DNA of 64,000 nt from positions 1 through 64,000 of the forward strand of contig NZ_JAVDSH010000007.1 in assembly GCF_031455195.1 (NCBI RefSeq), in the 5' to 3' direction. Below are positions 17,584 through 25,628 of the stretch, piece after piece (the stretch's first letter is position 1; each line of letters starts with the position of its first letter). A program made the translations under genes and the position numbers. Below the pieces are notes generated by a model, which searched no databases, was not told where the DNA came from, and saw nothing but the letters and a program-made list of their open reading frames with translations. The stretch is from Arthrobacter nitroguajacolicus_D (GTDB lineage: Bacteria > Actinomycetota > Actinomycetes > Actinomycetales > Micrococcaceae).

Positions 17584-19271
17584 GCAAACAAACCTCAACA
17601 GACACCCTGATGAAGATGGGACTCGCCGGTGTCGTTGTCGTGCTGGCGGGCCTCGCCTGGGTATCCGCATTCTTCGGTGAGATGCTGACACCCACGGGGA
17701 TGCCCTGGACGAACTTCACGGAGTTGGTGGCCCGGTTCAAAGACGGCACCTTCGCATGGCCGCAAGCGGCAACGTACATACTGATCGTTCTCGCCCTGAT
17801 CACTTTCCTGGGCATCGCGTTCCTGACCATCGTGCTCGGCGGCAGCAAGCCGAAAGATGACGGCCTGCCCCGGTATAAGGACCTCGAACCGCGGATGGGC
17901 AAGAAGGCGGCCTTGGCCAAAGCCCGGCAGTCACTTCACCTGCCCGAAGATGCGACCGAAGCGGACATCATCGTCCCCGCGTTCAAACTCGACGGCAAAG
18001 TCCTCTACGTCCAGCACGAAGACTCCATGTGGGTGTACGCGCCGCAGCGTTCAGGAAAGACGCTTTATATTGCTGTCGGAATCGTGTTGGATGCCCCGGG
18101 CCCGGTGCTGGCGACGTCCACGAAAAACGACCTGCTGATGTACACGGCGGTGTCGCGCAAGCGGCGTGGCCGCGCGCAGGTCTTTGATTTGCAGGACATT
18201 TCCGGTTGGCCTGACACGATCAGCTGGAGCCCTGTGGCCGGGTGTGAAGACCCTGACGAGGCCCTTGCCCGTGGCAAAGCCTGGGCCGGTGCCCAGCCGA
18301 TGGGGAACGTGAAGAACGGGGACTGGTTCAACTCCAAGGCCGCCGCCATTCTTGGCCGGTTCCTGCACGCCGCGGCGCTCGATGGCGGCACCATCGAGGA
18401 CGTCGTGCGCTGGTCCAACAACTTCGCGGATCCCGAACCTTTGGAAATCCTCCGCGAACATGGCGCACCGGCCGCGTTCGCAGAACGCCTGCAGGCGCTG
18501 ACTTCCTCCCGTGCAGGCGAAACGGTGGACTCGATCCAGGAGACCCTTGCCGGGCTGCTGGAGCCTCTGTCCTCGCCTAAGGCCTTGAAGTTCCTCACCC
18601 CTGGTGGAGGCCAGGGCTTCAATGTTGACGACTTCCTGACCGGGGCAAATACCCTGTACCTGCTCACGGACGGGGAAGATTCCCCGGTCGCTCCACTGGT
18701 GACGATGTTCGCGGACCACGTCTTCCGTAAAGCCCAGAAGATCTCCCAGACCCGCGCCGGCGGCCGTTTGTGGCCGGTGTTCACGATGGTTCTGGATGAA
18801 GCACCCAACGTTGCAGCGTTCCCGAAAATGGCCGGCGCCCTTTCGGACTCCGGAGGCCGCGGCATCCGCATTATCGGGTTCAGCCAGTCATTCGCCCAGA
18901 ACCGTGCCCGGTGGGGAGACGATGGGGCCAAAGCGATCCGCGGGACATCGTCCCTTCGCCTGTTTCTTCCCGGTCTGGAAGAATTGGCCGAACTCGAAAC
19001 CATCGCCAAAGCCGCCGGACCGACCACGCATCAGCGTGTTTCCACATCGCGGGGCAAGGGCGGTTCGTCGAAGACGACCAGCGAAGAGGAACGCCCTGCT
19101 ATCCGTGCCCACAAGATCCAGCAGCTGGACCAGGGCAAGGCCTTCATGCATTACACCAACGTCCGCCCGGCCGTCGTGGAACTGACCCCGTACTGGGAAC
19201 GCGATGACGTTGAGCAGATCAAGAAGGACAAACAGGCCGCCGAGGCCCTGACCTGCCGGATCACCGCATGA
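17580..19271 (+). CDS. Type IV coupling protein (VirD4/TraG-like)
   Basis: A 563-residue protein with two TM segments (LAGVVVVLAGLAWVSAFF and YILIVLALITFLGIAFLTIVL) and a cytosolic motor domain. YAPQRSGKTLYIAVG is Walker A, FTMVLDEAPNVA Walker B, and GIRIIGFSQSFAQ motif III. It docks the relaxosome to the channel and pumps DNA. ATG 17580 overlaps the stop of the VirB4-like gene. The frame stays open further upstream, but that part overlaps the ATPase gene and is not coding. A relaxase partner is not in the window. Confidence 0.9.
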   Translation: MSKQTSTDTLMKMGLAGVVVVLAGLAWVSAFFGEMLTPTGMPWTNFTELVARFKDGTFAWPQAATYILIVLALITFLGIAFLTIVLGGSKPKDDGLPRYKDLEPRMGKKAALAKARQSLHLPEDATEADIIVPAFKLDGKVLYVQHEDSMWVYAPQRSGKTLYIAVGIVLDAPGPVLATSTKNDLLMYTAVSRKRRGRAQVFDLQDISGWPDTISWSPVAGCEDPDEALARGKAWAGAQPMGNVKNGDWFNSKAAAILGRFLHAAALDGGTIEDVVRWSNNFADPEPLEILREHGAPAAFAERLQALTSSRAGETVDSIQETLAGLLEPLSSPKALKFLTPGGGQGFNVDDFLTGANTLYLLTDGEDSPVAPLVTMFADHVFRKAQKISQTRAGGRLWPVFTMVLDEAPNVAAFPKMAGALSDSGGRGIRIIGFSQSFAQNRARWGDDGAKAIRGTSSLRLFLPGLEELAELETIAKAAGPTTHQRVSTSRGKGGSSKTTSEEERPAIRAHKIQQLDQGKAFMHYTNVRPAVVELTPYWERDDVEQIKKDKQAAEALTCRITA

Positions 19272-19912
19272 GCGAAGACCCCTACGCACGCATCCCGTTG
19301 CCGGACGAGGAACCTGCACCGGAAGACGCCGGTGCAAGCAGCGAGGCCGGGGAACCCGGCATCGCCCCGGCCGGCGTTGACGGCGACGGCGTACTGCCCT
19401 CCGTCGAGGAACTGGTACTGGACCACGACGGCCAGCTAGGACAGCTGCGCGCAGACGTTGACGGACTAGCTGGATTGGTCGGGGATCTTCTCCAGAAGCC
19501 GCCCGCCGAGAAGCCTGCACCCTGGAACTGGAAGGAACTGAACGGCTCCGGCAGGGCAGCCCTTCTCACGGAACTGCGTCAATGGGTTGACTGGTACAAC
19601 GGCCGCTACGGTGTCACGACCGATTCCAGGATCCTGGGGTGCTGGTACCGCCACGGGCCTGTGGTGGAGGAACTTATCGGCGTGTGGATCGCCTGGCGGG
19701 CCGCCTACTACGGCGACAAGACCCTGAACGATGCCCCGGCCTACTGGCACGAACGGATCCTATGGCCCGCCATCGCGCGCATTACCAAGAGCAACTGGGG
19801 TCTTTCCGCATGCATCCCCGCACACAAAGACCCCCGGCCCAAGTCTGAGCCTTCCACCGATGATGAGTTCACGTCGTTCATTTCCACCCTGGACGGCCGA
19901 GCGGGGACTTAA
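19268..19912 (+). CDS. DUF4913-type conjugation accessory protein
   Basis: A 214-residue acidic protein. The first 95 residues look disordered with a short coiled coil (LDHDGQLGQLRADVDGLAGLV). The C-terminal 100 residues match the DUF4913 pattern: LRQWVDWYNGRYGVTTDSRI, then CWYRHGPVVEELIGVWIAWR and a WHERILWPAIARI helix. DUF4913 proteins sit next to TraG-like genes in many actinobacterial plasmids and integrative elements; their function is unknown. The four-base overlap with the coupling protein suggests they work together. It is the last gene of the operon. Confidence 0.75.
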   Translation: MSEDPYARIPLPDEEPAPEDAGASSEAGEPGIAPAGVDGDGVLPSVEELVLDHDGQLGQLRADVDGLAGLVGDLLQKPPAEKPAPWNWKELNGSGRAALLTELRQWVDWYNGRYGVTTDSRILGCWYRHGPVVEELIGVWIAWRAAYYGDKTLNDAPAYWHERILWPAIARITKSNWGLSACIPAHKDPRPKSEPSTDDEFTSFISTLDGRAGT

Positions 19913-20017
19913 GTCCGCCCGACAGCGGGAAGATCTTCTCCGCCGGCCGCACCACCAACCACCGATACCCCCGATGACGAACCGCGCACGTGGAACTTCC
20001 CCGTTGTCTGCATTCGA

Positions 20018-20133
20018 CCAGACTAAACTTAGGGACTCTTTTGCTTGGCCCGGATCCTCCTGTTTAGCTGGTGGAGTGGGAAGCTTAATGAACTAAAGGA
20101 AGCTAAGCCCGGGTATTGAAAATTCGGGTTTTT
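20018..20133 (+). ncRNA. Possible small structured RNA ending in a terminator
   Basis: ACCAGACTAAAC (20018-20029) can pair with GTTTAGCTGGT (20062-20072) with one bulge. Downstream, a stem around AAGCCCG/CGGGTTT (20105-20131) is followed by a T-run, a good intrinsic terminator. The segment lies past the conjugation operon. It may be just the operon's 3' end, or a small RNA. The terminator is the firmer part. Confidence 0.35.
20105..20133 (+). terminator. Intrinsic terminator of the conjugation operon
   Basis: A stem AAGCCCG/CGGGTTT with one G-U pair and a 13-base loop is followed by a run of five T. It lies about 190 bases past the DUF4913 stop and 27 bases before the stop of the convergent gene. 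Confidence 0.55.
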
Positions 20134-20159
20134 GTGCAGGCGGTCTGGGAGCTCGACTA

Positions 20160-21011
20160 TCAGGAGGCATCTACTATTCGCATGTCAAAATAGATATATC
20201 CCGCATACTTATAGCCTGGTCTAATTGTTCCATCCAAAGCCTGGTAACCAATTTTCATCCCACTGGCCGAACGGAGTTGATCAAAGTTAAGTAGGTAACC
20301 ACCGGTTCTTGAACTATTTGCGTTGTTGTAAAGACGAGAAGAGCCAGCTTCATACGACAACTTGAAGAGACGCTCGGAGTGTAGCGCAACACCATCCCAA
20401 ATGCTGGCACTGTTGTCCGCTTTTAACGTCATCACTATTGTCGCACTAAGAGAAGGTTTTGTTTCGTAAGATAGTAGAGCCGTTGCACCCTGAATCCAAG
20501 AAGGAGACGAGGCGTCAAAGTTGTCCGCCGCGGAGTTTTCATAGAAGACTCTGAAAGTGAGCAAATCGCCAGGGGCTACCTTGACAGCATTTTTAAAGGA
20601 ATGTCCTGCTACCTTTAGATCGCTATTTGGAATTACAGTAAAGAAATCGCGCTCATCACCATAATTGGGATTGTTCGTAATGCTGTTTAATACAGCGTAC
20701 TGTGCCGGAGACTCGATGGTATACAGTTTCCGGCTTGGGCCCCAACCAGCGTCAGTAGAAGTGGGAGTCGGAATTGTCGCTTCAGGATTGGGTGGTATTG
20801 GCGAGGACCGAACTTCGGGCGCCCCGTCGAAAGTGATACCGAATACCTGCATAGCGTCCGACGTGACAGCTAGACCGCCGATCAAGATAGCAAGTGCAAA
20901 TGACGGTATCCAAACGAAAGGGTGTCCTCGCACCACCTGAATCACGTGTTTTACACGTGACCCCCAAACAGGTCTACTATGCCGGCCGGAAGGCGGCGTT
21001 GGTACCGTCAT
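20160..21011 (-). CDS. Single-TM surface protein of unknown function, low GC
   Basis: A 283-residue protein with a basic N-terminus, one TM segment (FVWIPSFALAILIGGLAVTS, about residues 32-51), a Pro/Thr linker and an extracellular domain of about 190 residues. Conserved-looking words are LNSITNNPNYGDERDFF, PGDLLTFRVFYENSA, IWDGVALHSERLFKLSYEAG and GYQALDGTIRPGYKYAGYIYF. I know this pattern as an unnamed family of actinobacterial proteins with beta-rich (adhesin or cell-wall-like) domains. Its AT content is clearly higher than that of the conjugation operon, a sign of separate origin. Role unknown. Confidence 0.65.
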   Translation of the reverse strand: MTVPTPPSGRHSRPVWGSRVKHVIQVVRGHPFVWIPSFALAILIGGLAVTSDAMQVFGITFDGAPEVRSSPIPPNPEATIPTPTSTDAGWGPSRKLYTIESPAQYAVLNSITNNPNYGDERDFFTVIPNSDLKVAGHSFKNAVKVAPGDLLTFRVFYENSAADNFDASSPSWIQGATALLSYETKPSLSATIVMTLKADNSASIWDGVALHSERLFKLSYEAGSSRLYNNANSSRTGGYLLNFDQLRSASGMKIGYQALDGTIRPGYKYAGYIYFDMRIVDAS

Positions 21012-21341
21012 GACTTTTCTTCCCTACATCGAACCGCCCTTGGTAGAAGGATAGCTCTCCCCGGGCCCTAGCCAGGCTTTATCCGGCGCAGTTCAAGCTG
21101 TGCCGTTGGTGAAAAGGGCCGAAGGTCGCCACTACGTCGCCGACCTAAGGGTACTGAGGCGACCCTGTAAAGGGCATGCGCTAACCCAAGCCCACATTAA
21201 CTTGGTGTGGGAACGGGTCCGACGGGACAGGTAGCACTGCGAGGGGCCCTACCAGTATCAGAGAGCCAAGTCTGACGAACTGGAGGGGACAGAGGCTCGT
21301 ACCCACACGACGCATCACCACGGAGTAACGCGGGGTAGTCA

Positions 21342-21428
21342 GCTCAGAAAGAGGCCGCCAAACAGCAAGATGAACGTGCCGCGGCGCAGGCCAGCCAAAA
21401 ACAGCAAAACCAAGGCCGCGAACTTTAG
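21342..21428 (+). pseudogene. 3' remnant of an Ala/Gln-rich gene
   Basis: A frame of 28 codons ends at TAG 21428 and encodes an AQKEAAKQQDERAAAQ-type tail, typical of the helical C-terminus of relaxases or other mobilisation proteins. A stop lies just before it and no start is present, so it looks like the severed end of a longer gene. The rest of the gap 21012-21543 holds no recognisable gene. Confidence 0.3.
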
Positions 21429-21543
21429 CCCCATGCCTATCTTGCTGCGCTCAGCTTGAGGTATCCGTGGTGATCGGCTGCAGCCGTCGTGGTGATCGCT
21501 GGCTTTATGGTGCCTCCACGCCTGTGCGTCGATTCCCTACTGG

Positions 21544-22326
21544 TTAGTCTTGGCGAACATCGTCGATGTAGTGTCCGTATGCATCAAGGTCGAGTGCAAG
21601 TACCGTACCAAGCCGGGAGAGCCTCTTGTATAGGCGCATTGCGAACCATATGAGTTGCTGGTCTGATGGCGCGTAGATCAGTTCGTCGTCTACCCTTTCC
21701 ACCGCGCCGTCTTTTACAGCTATGGCGAAGTCCAGCCGGTCTGTTATGCCGCCGCCGAGTAGGGCCTTACGAGCGGCTTTCCCTTGAATGTCCTTCCAAG
21801 TCGTGTCGGTGGCGAGGATCCCTCCGAGTATGGGCTTACTGGCTGGCTCCTGAGGTGGGTAAGTTCCTCCTGCATGACGGATACCTACTGACGTTCGATG
21901 CAGTTTTCGGACACTGGCGATCTTGTCCCGTGCATATTCAACGTAGCCCTTGCTCAGCTCCGGTTTGGCCTCGAATATCGCATAGATGCTTTCAACAGGG
22001 ACAAATGTAAGGTCTCCTTGCTTGAAGAAGAGGGGTGAGTACTGTCGGTCATAGATGGCTACATCTATTTGCTGGCTTTGTTTACCAAATGAATCGATCG
22101 CGAAAACGCTGCCCACCCCGTACCGCTGGGGGAGGAAGTCGCTGAGCATGTGTATCCAGCGTTCTTCAGTGGCGTCACCTTTTGCGGTTGGATGGTTGGT
22201 GAACGTGGGCATGAGCCCGAGGCCTGAAAGCATGTGTTTTTGCTTGGCCGCAAAGGCCTTTCTCAGGTTAAACGAGGTGCTTTGGCAGGCTTCGGTTCCT
22301 AGGCTTTCCGTAGTTTGTTGGTCCAT
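21544..22326 (-). CDS. DUF6602 protein, PD-(D/E)XK-like, last gene of CBASS operon
   Basis: A 260-residue protein matching the DUF6602 pattern: GDATEERWIHMLSDFLPQRY, VFAIDSFGKQSQQIDVAIYD and VESIYAIFEAKPELSKGYVE. The acid in QID plus the E-x-K of FEAK, after a conserved Glu in ATEE, gives the arrangement of a PD-(D/E)XK nuclease fold. A nuclease activity is inference. The gene starts 36 bases after the JAB-TIR-SAVED gene, on the same strand, with no terminator between, so it belongs to the same operon. It may be a second effector or an accessory nuclease. DUF6602 genes are found in defence islands, but a fixed role in CBASS is not known to me. Confidence 0.75.
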   Translation of the reverse strand: MDQQTTESLGTEACQSTSFNLRKAFAAKQKHMLSGLGLMPTFTNHPTAKGDATEERWIHMLSDFLPQRYGVGSVFAIDSFGKQSQQIDVAIYDRQYSPLFFKQGDLTFVPVESIYAIFEAKPELSKGYVEYARDKIASVRKLHRTSVGIRHAGGTYPPQEPASKPILGGILATDTTWKDIQGKAARKALLGGGITDRLDFAIAVKDGAVERVDDELIYAPSDQQLIWFAMRLYKRLSRLGTVLALDLDAYGHYIDDVRQD

Positions 22327-22362
22327 GGTGCACTTTCTGGCCTGGTCGCGGATTGCCAGGTC

Positions 22363-24156
22363 CTAGTCGTTTTTTGAATGGTCAGGGCCGAGCAGAACTT
22401 CGGCTATTGGGCCGCCAGCTCTCCCGGGGTCAAGGATTAGGGTCGGATGGTACCGAGGTCCTTCTTCGGCGTGGTCTTCCCATTCGTAAACCACTGTTCG
22501 GAGGGTGTTTAGAAGGCGGCCAATCAGCACGGCCATGGGGTAAGGGCCATGGAATGCCAGGTGGACCTCGGCGCGCCCGTTGGAGGCTGCGAGCTCTTTA
22601 ATCTGCTGGGCGATGGAGGAGCTAAGCCGCCCGGCCTCACGAGCATCAATCCGACTTGTGGTTGAGGTCACTATTACTGCTTTGGAGAACGCTTGATCGG
22701 ATGAGTTGAGCAGCCGGTCGAAGGCTGTGCGGTCTGCTGCCGGGGTGAGGGTTACAAAGACTGCGACCCTCTCGCGCGTATCCTCGGCTTGTCGCGTTGA
22801 GAGGTTGATATCTTCAATGCTGATGATGTTGTCAACTGGGTCGTCGGGACTTGCTCCCGAGCTCCAGGCGACGTTGGCCGTGTCTGTGGCTTCGACTCTT
22901 CCAAATTTGGTTTCAGGGAGTGCTGTTCCAAGCGCGAGTGCAATGGAGAGATGGGCGCCGCCAAGGATCCCCACGTGAGATGCCCGAGCTGCATATACGG
23001 CGTCACTGATGAGGGGGAGCGTCTTCTGAAAGAGTCGCAGTCCTTCGTGTGACGGAAGGCGGCCTTGGTCTCCTGCGCTGAGACGGATGTGTAGGTCCTC
23101 GTCATCCGCATCGATGGCATACGGTGTTGGCCGGCTTTGTATCCTGATGGTAAACGCTCGGTTGGTTGCTCGGAGCGTGGGCTTCCGTTGCTCGACCCGG
23201 TGCATGAGCAAATCCCGGGCGATTTCGAGTTCACCGGTTCCGTCAAGCATGTTGCTTTGCTTCTTGTCGGCGAGGATGCGCGCGGGCGAAAGGCGAAGGA
23301 GCCGATCGGGGGCGTCGTAGTCACAGGCGGAGGAACTGCCAGGCCGGGATACCGCGTTCGCGATGCTGAGGCTGAAGGCAGGGTTGTTATCGAGTTGGAG
23401 AAGCCGTGGAAGTTCACGCTCCCTGACGATCTCGCTATGAACGATATCGGGGGTTACGACGAGCACTGCCGCTGAGAGTCCTTGGGTCAGAGCTTGCTCG
23501 AGCCGGTCTGTGGTGGTGCCGGCCCGCAGATCACGATAGTCGCGCCACACCACGAGGCCGGTTGCTCTCAGTAAGTGTTCCAATCGTGCGGCCTGATGCG
23601 TACCGTCCGATTGGCGGTACGAGATGAAGACTGGCCCGTCGCCACGAACAGAAGTTTCAGGAAGGGGACCGAGTGGCTGGAACCTATGTTCGGGGGATAT
23701 TACTTGGACTTGGCTGCTGCCGATACGGCCAAACCGTTGACGCCGCGCAATGACGCCGTGAAATGGTGCTGTGTCAGACGTGGCGCGTACGATCATCGCG
23801 ACGGGTCCCTGGCTGGTCTTAGCGATTGCGCGTAGCGCATTGATATCAATTAGGCTCGGCCCGACAGAGGCTGGGTGGCTGTGCCATTCGCCGACGTATC
23901 CGACGAGGTCGTCTTTGGCACGGTCCTTGAGGAATTCTTTAAGGATTGCATTGGCTTTGACGTCATCGCGCACATAGCGGTTTGTTGACGCGAGGGCGCT
24001 GCTTACGGTCAATGCGTGAGTGACCACGATGGTGGCTGATTCGTGGTAGCCAAGAAGGATACCGCCCGCCTCGGTCGGCAGGTTTTTCGCTGATTCGGCG
24101 GAGATCGTTTGGCTCGCCTCAGGGCGTAGTTCGATGCGGGCCGGGTCCCGGGTCAA
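22363..24156 (-). CDS. JAB peptidase-TIR-SAVED fusion, CBASS effector
   Basis: About 597 residues with three domains in one chain. Residues 8-140 are a JAB/JAMM isopeptidase: E29 in TEAGG, and H92, H94, S101 and D104 in EWHSHPASVGPSLID. The gap from the second His to Ser is six residues, not the usual seven. Residues 174-275 are a TIR domain (VFISYRQSDG, LVVWRDYRDLRAG, SAAVLVVTP, then SEIVRERELP with the candidate catalytic Glu). The last 220 residues are SAVED (AEVHLAFHGPYPMAVLIGR, VVYEWED). In known type II CBASS, Cap3 (JAB) removes Cap2-made conjugates, and TIR-SAVED (Cap12) binds a cyclic nucleotide and destroys NAD+. Start: TTG 24156 overlaps the previous stop (TTGA), with AAGGAAG upstream. 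Confidence 0.9.
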   Translation of the reverse strand: MTRDPARIELRPEASQTISAESAKNLPTEAGGILLGYHESATIVVTHALTVSSALASTNRYVRDDVKANAILKEFLKDRAKDDLVGYVGEWHSHPASVGPSLIDINALRAIAKTSQGPVAMIVRATSDTAPFHGVIARRQRFGRIGSSQVQVISPEHRFQPLGPLPETSVRGDGPVFISYRQSDGTHQAARLEHLLRATGLVVWRDYRDLRAGTTTDRLEQALTQGLSAAVLVVTPDIVHSEIVRERELPRLLQLDNNPAFSLSIANAVSRPGSSSACDYDAPDRLLRLSPARILADKKQSNMLDGTGELEIARDLLMHRVEQRKPTLRATNRAFTIRIQSRPTPYAIDADDEDLHIRLSAGDQGRLPSHEGLRLFQKTLPLISDAVYAARASHVGILGGAHLSIALALGTALPETKFGRVEATDTANVAWSSGASPDDPVDNIISIEDINLSTRQAEDTRERVAVFVTLTPAADRTAFDRLLNSSDQAFSKAVIVTSTTSRIDAREAGRLSSSIAQQIKELAASNGRAEVHLAFHGPYPMAVLIGRLLNTLRTVVYEWEDHAEEGPRYHPTLILDPGRAGGPIAEVLLGPDHSKND

Positions 24157-25628
24157 TTGTTCTTCCTTTCCGGGACACGGATGAGGTCGCGTGCTTCTCC
24201 AGCGGGGTGGACGGCACGCTCCGTGAGCAGTCCGATGCTGTGTCTTACCGCTGCGGCTGCTGCCTCTACCACGGCGTGGGGCGGTGTGGGGGAGATCGGG
24301 CTTCCGCATCCAGCCTCAAACAGCATTGGGGCTTTAGTTCTTTCGTTAAATGCCGTTTCAAGTCGGGGGACGGAAGAAGCCCCATCAATAGGGGGCAAAA
24401 TATCGACTCGATAGGCTGTGCCGTCATCGTGGAGTGAAGCCGAGAGGATGTGGGTGTCCAGGGACTCGGCCACAGTGTGCAGCAGGGCGGCCGTTGAGAA
24501 GTCGGCGGTGGCGTTCACAACCAGGTTGTGGCTGCTGATGAGACGCGCGGCTTTCGCAGGGTTAGTCAGGTCATTGTCGTCGACCTGGATGTCTTCATGA
24601 GTGATTTCGTTCCGTGCGACAAGGTAGCGTTTCACAGCCTCACCTTTCGATAAGCCCACGGCATCCGGTCCCACGAGATGTCGAACGATATTTCCCGGCA
24701 GGACCAGGTCTCCGTCCATGAACGTTAGGCGGCCGATTCCTGCGCGTGCCAACATGTCGGCAATGAAGGAGCCGAGGGCTCCCAACCCGATGATTGCAAC
24801 GCTTTTATTGCTCAGTTCGCTACGGTGAACACCAGCGCGGGCGGTTCGGGCCGCAGAAGTATCTGCTGCAGATTTTAGACGCCGTGCCGCGATTTCACCG
24901 CTGACCGTGGGCCAAACTTCCAGCAGAATGGCACCATCTTGCTCGTCCCGTCGGTACCTTAACAGCACCACAGAGACTTCATGGCGCCTGATCCTTGCAT
25001 CGAGCTTGTTTCCAGGCTGGACCAGGGCGCTGATGTCCGCCCAGGTCCGCGGCGGTATGTCGACTTCCCCGACGTCCGCTACGTATGCCGCGCGGTCATT
25101 GCCGAGATTCGCGCGCTTCTTCGGGAGTGCGCCCTTGCCTGCCCGCATGGTGTTGTTCTTGGCAGGGCGAAATCGAAAGGGGCCATCGCCCAACAAAGCA
25201 GGCTCTTCATAAAGGTAGGTCCTCGTGTCCTTTTCTGACGGGCGAAAGTACCGGTCCAGATCCAGATCAGGGCGGTCATCCGGCCAGCCAGTTGTTGCTT
25301 GCGAAAGCCAGTCTGCAACATGCTCGAGGAAGACTGGCGCTGCAGTCCACCAGAGCCCGTCGTGATCATCTTCGGCGATCAGGCAGAGGGCTCCGTCTAA
25401 TTCGCGGTGCCACGACCATGGCACGGCATCCGGTAAGACGGGTGTCACTCTGGGCGGCTTGAAGGGAAACCGCGCAGGAAAGGAAATCAGGACTTGGGTT
25501 GAGTTCGTGGGCGCACCGGCCAGCCCTATCCACCCCTGCTGTGTCTCCTTGAAGCCGGCTCTGATGAGCCCTTCCTCAAACTGTTGACGGACGTGCGCTA
25601 CGGCATCGGTATAAGAATCCAGACTCAC
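24153..25628 (-). CDS. cap2: Cap2-like E2-E1 ubiquitin-transfer fusion
   Basis: A 491-residue protein. Residues 1-125 are an E2-like domain (FPFKPPRVTPV, then HRELDGALCLI with catalytic C82). From about residue 275 there is a ThiF/E1 adenylation domain (SVAIIGLGALGSFIADMLA, FMDGDLVLPGNIVRH). C441 in EAGCGSPI is a candidate E1 cysteine. Cap2 proteins conjugate the C-terminal Gly of the CD-NTase to a target and so prime it for nucleotide synthesis. The upstream CD-NTase does end in Gly. The GTG start at 25628 overlaps that gene's stop (GTGA). It is shorter than the roughly 600-residue Cap2 proteins studied. Confidence 0.9.
   Translation of the reverse strand: MSLDSYTDAVAHVRQQFEEGLIRAGFKETQQGWIGLAGAPTNSTQVLISFPARFPFKPPRVTPVLPDAVPWSWHRELDGALCLIAEDDHDGLWWTAAPVFLEHVADWLSQATTGWPDDRPDLDLDRYFRPSEKDTRTYLYEEPALLGDGPFRFRPAKNNTMRAGKGALPKKRANLGNDRAAYVADVGEVDIPPRTWADISALVQPGNKLDARIRRHEVSVVLLRYRRDEQDGAILLEVWPTVSGEIAARRLKSAADTSAARTARAGVHRSELSNKSVAIIGLGALGSFIADMLARAGIGRLTFMDGDLVLPGNIVRHLVGPDAVGLSKGEAVKRYLVARNEITHEDIQVDDNDLTNPAKAARLISSHNLVVNATADFSTAALLHTVAESLDTHILSASLHDDGTAYRVDILPPIDGASSVPRLETAFNERTKAPMLFEAGCGSPISPTPPHAVVEAAAAAVRHSIGLLTERAVHPAGEARDLIRVPERKNN

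Noticed and set aside
20041..20133. tRNA-like look of the segment (TAGCTGGTGGAG)
   Set aside because: No acceptor stem, no TTCGA T-loop and no anticodon arm could be built.
21012..21341. GC-rich stretch with local hairpins considered as an rRNA or riboswitch piece
   Set aside because: None of the hairpins matched a known RNA class by eye, and no conserved core could be named.
24157..24309. 51-residue N-terminal extension of the JAB-TIR-SAVED frame
   Set aside because: Its composition is Arg/Pro-rich and it lies inside the E2-E1 gene; the TTG at 24156 has a ribosome binding site and overlaps the stop.
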